From Frankiaceae bacterium (GTDB lineage: Bacteria > Actinomycetota > Actinomycetes > Frankiales > Frankiaceae), in the NCBI GenBank assembly GCA_030840885.1, contig JAVEDQ010000529.1, positions 1 to 10,693 on the forward strand: a DNA stretch of 10,693 bases. The letters run 5' to 3'. The notes beneath the pieces are model-generated. The model was not told the DNA's origin and did no database searches. It worked only from the letters and a program-made list of their open reading frames with translations. Each line of letters opens with the position of its first letter. Position 1 is the stretch's first letter. Below are positions 7,011-10,693 of the stretch, piece by piece. Made by a program: the position numbers and the translations under genes.

Positions 7011-8033
7011 ATGCGAGGAGTCGTTCTCCACGCCCCGGGCGACGTCCGGGTCGAGAACCGACCGGACCCGACCATCGAGAAGCCGACCGACGCGATCGTC
7101 CGCCTGGCCGCGACCTGTGTGTGCGGGTCCGACCTGTGGCCTTACCGGGGCATCGAGGCCGTCGACGGCGCGAGCCCGATGGGCCACGAGTACGTCGGCG
7201 TCGTCGAGGAGGTCGGCAGCGAGGTCCGGGACATCCAGCCCGGCCAGTTCGTCGTCGGCAGCTTCTTCGCCTCCGACAACAGCTGCGAGATCTGCCGGGC
7301 CGGCTACCAGTCGCGGTGCGTGCACGCCGAGCTGATGGGCACCATCGGCACGCAGGCGCAGTACGCCCGCATCCCGCTCGCTGACGGCACCCTCGTCGCC
7401 ACCCCCGAGGCTCCGTCGCAGGACCTCCTCCCGAGCCTGCTCGCAGCCTCGGACGTGCTGGGCACCGGATGGTTCGCCGCCGTCGCCGCCGAAGCCGGCC
7501 CAGGCAAGACCGTCGCCGTCGTCGGTGACGGCGCTGTCAGCCTGCTCGGCGTCCTCGCCGCGTGCCAACTCGGTGCCGAACGCATCGTCATCTTCAGCCG
7601 GCACGCCGACCGGCAGCAGCTCGCGAAGGAGTTCGGCGCCACCGACGTCATCGTCGAGCGCGGGGACGAGGGTGTCGCGAGGCTCAAGGAGCTCACCAGC
7701 GGCCTCGGCGCGCACTCGACGATCGAGGCCGTCGGCACGCAGGAGTCGATGATGCAGGCGATCCGCGCCACCCGCCCCGGTGGGCACGTCGGCTACGTCG
7801 GTGTTTCCCACGACGTCCAGCTGCCGGGAGACGAGCTGTTCTTCTCCGCGGTGCACCTGCACGGCGGTCCCGCGCCCGTGCGCCGGTTCCTGCCAGACCT
7901 GATCGCCCGCATCACGAGCGGAGCCATCAACCCGGGCAAGGTCTTCGACCTCACCCTGCCCCTCGACGAGGCCGCCGAGGGCTACCGGGCCATGGACGAT
8001 CGGCGCGCGATCAAGACCCTTCTCCGCCCCTGA
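7011..8033 (+). CDS. Zinc-dependent medium-chain alcohol dehydrogenase
   Basis: A 340-residue MDR-family dehydrogenase, full length. Predicted catalytic zinc ligands are Cys38 (in 'CVCGSD'), His59-Glu60 ('GHEYVGVVEEVG') and Asp148 ('AASDVLGTGW'), as in formaldehyde/threonine dehydrogenase-like relatives. The structural-zinc loop reads D89-x2-C92-x2-C95-x7-C103, so the first cysteine is replaced by Asp, a variant I recall from this subfamily. The Rossmann motif is 'VVGDGAVSLLG' (170-180), with Ser177 at the usual third glycine. The second strand ends in 'IFSRHADR' (194-201), with no acidic residue and nearby Arg, which suggests NADP(H) (inference). It would interconvert an alcohol and an aldehyde or ketone. 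The ATG has an excellent GGGAGG site. It follows the CMD gene by 40 bp and precedes the cupin gene by 29 bp. Confidence 0.94.
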   Translation: MRGVVLHAPGDVRVENRPDPTIEKPTDAIVRLAATCVCGSDLWPYRGIEAVDGASPMGHEYVGVVEEVGSEVRDIQPGQFVVGSFFASDNSCEICRAGYQSRCVHAELMGTIGTQAQYARIPLADGTLVATPEAPSQDLLPSLLAASDVLGTGWFAAVAAEAGPGKTVAVVGDGAVSLLGVLAACQLGAERIVIFSRHADRQQLAKEFGATDVIVERGDEGVARLKELTSGLGAHSTIEAVGTQESMMQAIRATRPGGHVGYVGVSHDVQLPGDELFFSAVHLHGGPAPVRRFLPDLIARITSGAINPGKVFDLTLPLDEAAEGYRAMDDRRAIKTLLRP

Positions 8034-8062
8034 CCGACCACGACTGCAGGAAAGGCACAACC

Positions 8063-8470
8063 GTGGAACTGCACGCCCCCAACCGCACCGCCCAGGGGCC
8101 CGCCGCCTGGTTCACCGGCGACGTCTACGTCACGCCGATCTACAGCGGCCAGGAGCCGTCCCGAATGACCGTCGCGCTCGTCCGCTTCACCCCCGGCGCC
8201 CGCAGCAACTGGCACTCCCACGCCGTCGGCCAGACCCTCCACGTCACCGAGGGAGTCGGCCTGGTCGGCACCCGCGACGGCCACGTGCTGCGCATCCGCG
8301 CCGGTGACACCGTCGTGTGCCCACCCGGCGAGGAGCACTGGCATGGCGCAGCGGCCGACACGTTCATGAGCCACCTCGCCATGCTCGAGGCGCTCCCCAA
8401 CGGCCAGGACCCCACTAGCTGGCTCGAACCGGTCCCCAACGAGGACTACCAGAAGGCGAACCAGCAGTAG
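8063..8470 (+). CDS. Cupin-domain metalloprotein, hydroxynitrile lyase-like
   Basis: A 135-residue single-domain cupin. Motif 1 is 'PGARSNWHSHAVGQTLHVTE' (44-63) with His51, His53 and Gln57 in place of the usual Glu. Motif 2 is 'GDTVVCPPGEEHWHGA' (81-96) with His92. A His3-Gln metal site, the 'GPAAWFTGDVYVTPIY' opening (12-27) and the 'HWHGA' segment recall the manganese cupin hydroxynitrile lyase of Granulicella tundricola (similarity judged from memory). Such enzymes make or break cyanohydrins, but many relatives have unknown or different roles, so activity is only suggested. The GTG start follows AAAGG at about 8 bp. Third gene of the operon; 29 bp separates it from the dehydrogenase gene. 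Its pairing with a CMD-family gene and an alcohol dehydrogenase hints at carbonyl chemistry. Confidence 0.9.
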   Translation: MELHAPNRTAQGPAAWFTGDVYVTPIYSGQEPSRMTVALVRFTPGARSNWHSHAVGQTLHVTEGVGLVGTRDGHVLRIRAGDTVVCPPGEEHWHGAAADTFMSHLAMLEALPNGQDPTSWLEPVPNEDYQKANQQ

Positions 8471-8476
8471 CGCAGG

Positions 8477-8523
8477 CACCCATCCGGCGCTCGACCAGCA
8501 GGACGACCGGGCGCCCGTGGGTG
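8477..8523 (+). other. Intra-operon stem-loop between cupin and acetyltransferase genes
   Basis: CACCCA (8477-8482) pairs with TGGGTG (8518-8523), and inside it GGCGC (8486-8490) pairs with GCGCC (8511-8515) around a 20-nt loop. The two stems stack with a small asymmetric bulge. It occupies most of the 78-bp gap, the largest in the operon, and ends 25 nt before the next start. It could stabilise the upstream mRNA or attenuate the last gene. Unproven. Confidence 0.35.
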
Positions 8524-8548
8524 TCCAACCTCATGACAGGAATCCACC

Positions 8549-9145
8549 GTGGAATTGCAGGACTTTCTGGACCACGTGAACCGCGGCGCCCTCATCGAAG
8601 GCGGCTCGGAGGCGCACGGGTTCATGCACGCCGCCGCCCAGGACGCGCTGCGCACCATCGCTGAGCTCAACACGGGCTACCGCACGCCCGACGAGGTGCG
8701 GGCGCTGCTCGAGCAACTCACCGGCAAGCCCGTTGACGAGTCGGTCGTGCTGTTCCCGCCGTTCTACAGCGAGTTCGGCAAGAACCTGACCCTCGGCACG
8801 GACGTCTTCATCAACCTCGGCTGCCGGTTCCAGGACACCGGCGGCATCACCATCGGGGACGGGTCACTCATCGGCCACGGCAGCACTCTGACAACTCTCG
8901 ACCACGGGATCGACCCCGACCGGCGCGCGGACATGGTTCCCGCGCCGGTCGTGATCGGCCGGAAGGTCTGGCTCGGCGCCGCCGTGACGGTCGTCCCCGG
9001 CGTGACCATCGGCGACGGAGCGATTGTGGGAGCTGGTGCGGTCGTGACCCGAGACGTCCCGGCCAATTCGATCGTCGCCGGCGTGCCTGCCAAGCTGCTC
9101 CGCGCCACCGGCTACGACGCCTCCCCGGTTGCGCGCCGCGCATAG
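8549..9145 (+). CDS. Hexapeptide-repeat O-acetyltransferase (maltose/galactoside type)
   Basis: A 198-residue left-handed beta-helix acetyltransferase. An N-terminal helical cap (about 25-62, with '[12 protein letters not shown]' and '[10 protein letters not shown]') is followed by the family block '[20 protein letters not shown]' (70-89), '[20 protein letters not shown]' (91-110) and hexapeptide turns '[20 protein letters not shown]' (134-153), ending '[20 protein letters not shown]' (157-176) and 'AGVPAKLLR'. His119 in 'TTLDHGIDP' takes the position of the catalytic His. It should move acetyl from acetyl-CoA to a hydroxyl; sugar specificity is assumed only by family name. GTG start with ACAGGA about 8 bp upstream. 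Last gene of the operon, following the cupin gene by 78 bp. In this setting it could acetylate an alcohol made by the upstream dehydrogenase (speculative). Confidence 0.93.
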   Translation: MELQDFLDHVNRGALIEGGSEAHGFMHAAAQDALRTIAELNTGYRTPDEVRALLEQLTGKPVDESVVLFPPFYSEFGKNLTLGTDVFINLGCRFQDTGGITIGDGSLIGHGSTLTTLDHGIDPDRRADMVPAPVVIGRKVWLGAAVTVVPGVTIGDGAIVGAGAVVTRDVPANSIVAGVPAKLLRATGYDASPVARRA

Positions 9146-9208
9146 CGCCGGAGACTTGGACACACGCGGTGACAGCATGGGCGAAAGCGGGTGGCGGACC
9201 GCTGACGG

Positions 9209-9230
9209 GGCAGGGAGTCTGCCGTGGCAG
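9209..9230 (+). promoter_or_regulatory. Ribosome-binding site inside alternative hairpins (DUF1360 gene)
   Basis: The run GGCAG (9209-9213), CTGCC (9219-9223), GGCAG (9226-9230) lets the middle element pair with either side. Pairing left puts the GGAG ribosome-binding site (9213-9217) partly in a small loop next to the GTG start (9224). Pairing right would bury the start codon. The stems are only 4-5 bp, so regulation is speculative; the ribosome-binding site itself is clear. Confidence 0.35.
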
Positions 9231-9751
9231 CGAACATGCAGGAGATCCGCGAGAAGATCCAGCACGAGCAGGCTGAGTACTCCCAGGGCGAGGAGCGTCC
9301 GCTCACCGCCTATGCCGGAGGCATGGCCGTCTACTCGACCGTCGTGGTGGCGCTCGCCGGCATCGCACGGGCGCAGCACCGGCCGGTGCCGCAGCCGACG
9401 CCCTTCGAGGTCGCGCTCATCGGTCTCGCGACGCACAAGCTCGCCCGGCTGATCTCCAAGGAGAACATCACCAGCGCGCTGCGGGCACCGTTCACCAAGT
9501 ACGAGGGCACGGCCGGCCCCGCCGAGCTGCACGAAGAGGTACGCGGCCACGGAGCCCGCCACGCCGTGGGTGAGTTGATCACCTGCCCGTTCTGCCTCGC
9601 GCAGTGGACCGCGACGGGCTTCACCTTCGGCTTCGTCTTCGCGCCCAAGGCGACCCGCCTGGTAGCGACGACCATGACCGCGGTGGCCGCCAGCGACTTC
9701 CTCCAGCTCGCCTACTCGTGGTCACAACAGAAGGCCACCGGCCAGCTCTGA
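9224..9751 (+). CDS. DUF1360 family membrane protein
   Basis: A 175-residue protein. The segment 'GELITCPFCLAQWTATG' (116-132), with paired Cys121 and Cys124, is the hallmark of DUF1360 proteins. 'ALIGLATHKLARLISKENIT' (64-83) also fits the family. Hydrophobic stretches at about 30-49, 126-142 and 143-162 suggest two or three membrane segments, while 1-28 is a charged, helical N-terminus. The middle part (84-115) carries the 'RAPFTKYEGTAGPAELHEEV' region seen in actinobacterial members. Function is unknown; the CPFC pair could bind metal or be redox active (inference). The GTG start has AGGGAG at 7 bp. It follows the acetyltransferase by 78 bp on the same strand and could be read through from that operon, but the functions show no link. 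Confidence 0.88.
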   Translation: MAANMQEIREKIQHEQAEYSQGEERPLTAYAGGMAVYSTVVVALAGIARAQHRPVPQPTPFEVALIGLATHKLARLISKENITSALRAPFTKYEGTAGPAELHEEVRGHGARHAVGELITCPFCLAQWTATGFTFGFVFAPKATRLVATTMTAVAASDFLQLAYSWSQQKATGQL

Positions 9752-9783
9752 ACCGTTGTGCTTTGACTACCCGAAGGACTAGA

Positions 9784-9799
9784 CCGACCGATCGGTCGG
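9784..9799. promoter_or_regulatory. Perfect 16-bp palindrome, TetR-operator-like, without adjacent regulator
   Basis: CCGACCGATCGGTCGG is its own reverse complement. ACCGACCG/CGGTCGG-type sequences are typical operators of actinobacterial TetR regulators. It differs from the two sites near 6536-6601, so another regulator is implied. TTGACT (9763-9768) could be a -35 with its -10 falling within the palindrome, but no good -10 is visible. As RNA it could also fold as CCGACC-GATC-GGTCGG. Confidence 0.5.
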
Positions 9800-9839
9800 C
9801 TAATCACCGGTAGCCCCATCGAGGCATTTCGGCAGATCA

Positions 9840-9862
9840 GGGACGAATGAGTGATTCGTCCC
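9840..9862 (+). terminator. Strong hairpin downstream of the DUF1360 gene
   Basis: GGGACGAAT (9840-9848) and ATTCGTCCC (9854-9862) form a perfect 9-bp stem with loop GAGTG. No T-run follows, but U-less hairpins are common terminators in high-GC actinobacteria. It lies 88 bp after the DUF1360 stop and would act in either direction. Confidence 0.5.
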
Positions 9863-10110
9863 GGCACTCTCAGGAATGTGACCCGCTCCTCGGCGCAACG
9901 CCGCGCCGCCCTGCTTGGACTCACCCTGGCTGCAGTTAGGCGTCCGGGATGAGCAGCGGAGCGTCCGGAGACGGATTCAGCTGGTCCGATCGGCGTGCCA
10001 GGGCTCGAACCCGACCGCCGCGATCTGCGCGTCCCACGTCCCGGCCGTCACAGCCGAGGCCGGCCACCCGCTCGGCAGGGCCGCGACAGCCGCACCGCGG
10101 CTGATCCCGG

Positions 10111-10201
10111 ACAAGATCACGAGCAACAAGGAAGATCGACACGCCGGTGGACGAACGCCGACACGCCGTCGAACGATCTTTCGTGTTGCTCACGATCTTG
10201 T
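10111..10201. repeat. Long inverted repeat, 28-bp arms with 35-nt loop
   Basis: The left arm (10111-10138, starting ACAAGATC) and the right arm (10174-10201, ending GATCTTGT) pair at 24 of 28 positions, plus one G-T wobble and three mismatches. The longest matched blocks are ACAAGATC, GAGCAACA and AAGATCG. The loop carries half of a direct duplication of GACACGCCG (10138-10146 and 10160-10168). The arms are AT-richer than the surrounding DNA. No flanking target-site duplication and no transposase were found. Confidence 0.75.
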
Positions 10202-10255
10202 GGTGGCTGACTACTAGGCGACCGGCGCTGACTCAGCGCAGGGTCATCGCCACCA
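10201..10255 (+). other. Nested stem-loop next to the long inverted repeat
   Basis: TGGTGGC (10201-10207) and GCCACCA (10249-10255) are exact inverted copies. They enclose a second perfect hairpin, GCGCTG (10225-10230) and CAGCGC (10234-10239), with loop ACT. Together with the adjoining inverted repeat this could be part of a structured RNA; individually such stems are not rare in GC-rich DNA. Confidence 0.3.
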
Positions 10256-10403
10256 GCTTTGGGGAGCGCGGCACGCTCGCGTCTTGACGGCTGCGCGGGA
10301 AAAGATCCTCCGAAGAATTTCCGAAGGTCCGCTGCGCAGACTCTGCCACAAAGCCGCAACGGCTCTCAGCGATGCATTCTGAGCAGCCCGGTTGCCGCAC
10401 TCA

Positions 10404-10409
10404 TATCAT
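10404..10409 (+). promoter_or_regulatory. Possible -10 box upstream of the glycosyltransferase gene
   Basis: TATCAT matches the TATAAT consensus at five of six positions and lies 22 bp before the GTG start. No convincing -35 hexamer is present at the usual spacing, so this is tentative. Confidence 0.35.
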
Positions 10410-10431
10410 TTCTTCGTCGGGGGTCTCGCCC

Positions 10432-10693
10432 GTGCACGTTTTTGCTTCTCCAGCTGCTCCGCGGGTGTCCGTTGTCGTGCCGACGTTCAACGAGGCGCGC
10501 AACCTGCCGGTGGTCTTCAACCTGATGCCCGAGGTCCATGAGGTGATCGTGGTGGACGGCCGGTCGACCGACGACACCATCGCGGTGGCTCAGGCGCTCC
10601 GCCCCGACGTGAAGATCGTGCTGCAGAACCGGCGCGGAAAGGGCAATGCCCTCGCCTGTGGGTTCGCCGCGGTCACCGGGGACATCGTCGTGA
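10432..10693 (+). CDS. Family 2 glycosyltransferase, N-terminal fragment
   Basis: The first 87 residues of a protein cut by the right window edge. 'RVSVVVPTFNEARNLP' (11-26) is the GT-A nucleotide-sugar-binding start. 'VHEVIVVDGRSTDDTIAVAQ' (35-54) supplies the first Asp-containing motif (here VDGRS rather than VDDGS, a common variant). 'NRRGKGNALACGFAAVTGDI' (66-85) is the GKGxA segment typical of dolichol-phosphate mannosyltransferase-like GT2 enzymes. These transfer a sugar from a nucleotide donor to lipid or polymer acceptors, often for the cell envelope. The later DxD and catalytic regions and any membrane segments are off the edge, so donor and acceptor are unknown. GTG 10432 is chosen because a GGGGG run lies about 9 bp upstream and no earlier start is in frame; an internal GTG just before 'SVVVPTFNE' is the alternative. 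Confidence 0.92.
   Translation, partial: MHVFASPAAPRVSVVVPTFNEARNLPVVFNLMPEVHEVIVVDGRSTDDTIAVAQALRPDVKIVLQNRRGKGNALACGFAAVTGDIVV

Larger units (their letters stand above)
9752..10431. other. Gene-poor, structure-rich intergenic region (~680 bp)
   Basis: I find no convincing gene here. The open frames on both strands (for example 9915-10217 plus and 9936-10193 minus) overlap one another, lack recognisable domains and lack good ribosome-binding sites. Base composition is locally more AT-rich at 10111-10201 and 10300-10420 than in the neighbouring genes. The region holds a perfect palindrome (9784-9799), a perfect hairpin (9840-9862), a long inverted repeat (10111-10201), a nested stem (10201-10255) and a possible -10 box (10404-10409). 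It may be the site of a lost gene or an old insertion. Confidence 0.6.

Noticed and set aside
9995..10019. tRNA-like T-arm on the minus strand (GGGTTCGAGCCC)
   Set aside because: The TTCGA loop is present, but two of five stem pairs are wobbles, no matching acceptor 5' strand lies at the right distance, and no anticodon arm can be drawn.
10285..10330. TTGACG followed by A-rich sequence as a promoter for the glycosyltransferase
   Set aside because: No -10-like hexamer lies 16-19 bp downstream; the TATCAT at 10404 is a better though incomplete candidate.
9915..10359. Overlapping open frames of 70-100 codons on both strands
   Set aside because: They have no recognisable domain, are Arg/Pro-rich as expected of GC-rich noncoding frames, and lack good ribosome-binding sites.

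Overview
The window is high-GC DNA with dense coding, frequent GTG starts and few T-rich terminators. Its families (acyl-CoA synthetase, DUF429, a DEAD-box helicase with a DbpA-type tail, DUF1360, TetR regulators) suit an actinobacterium, perhaps a Pseudonocardia-like genus. The phylum is well supported by composition and gene style; the genus is a guess. No rRNA, tRNA, CRISPR array or intact mobile element was seen.

Layout. Positions 1-831 carry two minus-strand genes: the 5' end of an acyl-CoA synthetase, cut by the window edge, and a short XdhC-type Rossmann protein. From 875 on the plus strand come a DUF429 protein and a DeaD/CsdA-like RNA helicase. The helicase converges on a GNAT acetyltransferase, and the whole gap between their stop codons is a 14-bp tandem repeat. 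The GNAT gene is divergent from an acyl-CoA dehydrogenase of the glutaryl-CoA dehydrogenase/ACX4 clade.

The most distinctive block is 5873-9145. A TetR-family gene (minus) faces a plus-strand operon encoding a cysteine-free CMD-family protein, a zinc-dependent medium-chain dehydrogenase, a cupin resembling bacterial hydroxynitrile lyases, and a hexapeptide-repeat O-acetyltransferase. The tetR-CMD intergenic region contains two matching 23-bp palindromes (8-bp arms, 7-bp spacer), which are the likely operators of this regulator. The set looks like an inducible pathway for a small carbonyl, aromatic or cyanohydrin-like compound. Its substrate cannot be read from the sequence.

Positions 9224-9751 encode a DUF1360 membrane protein. 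A gene-poor stretch of about 680 bp follows (9752-10431). It is rich in secondary structure: an orphan perfect 16-bp palindrome of TetR-operator type, a perfect 9-bp hairpin, a long 28-bp inverted repeat with a 35-nt loop, and a nested stem. The window ends inside a family 2 glycosyltransferase gene (plus strand, 5' end only).
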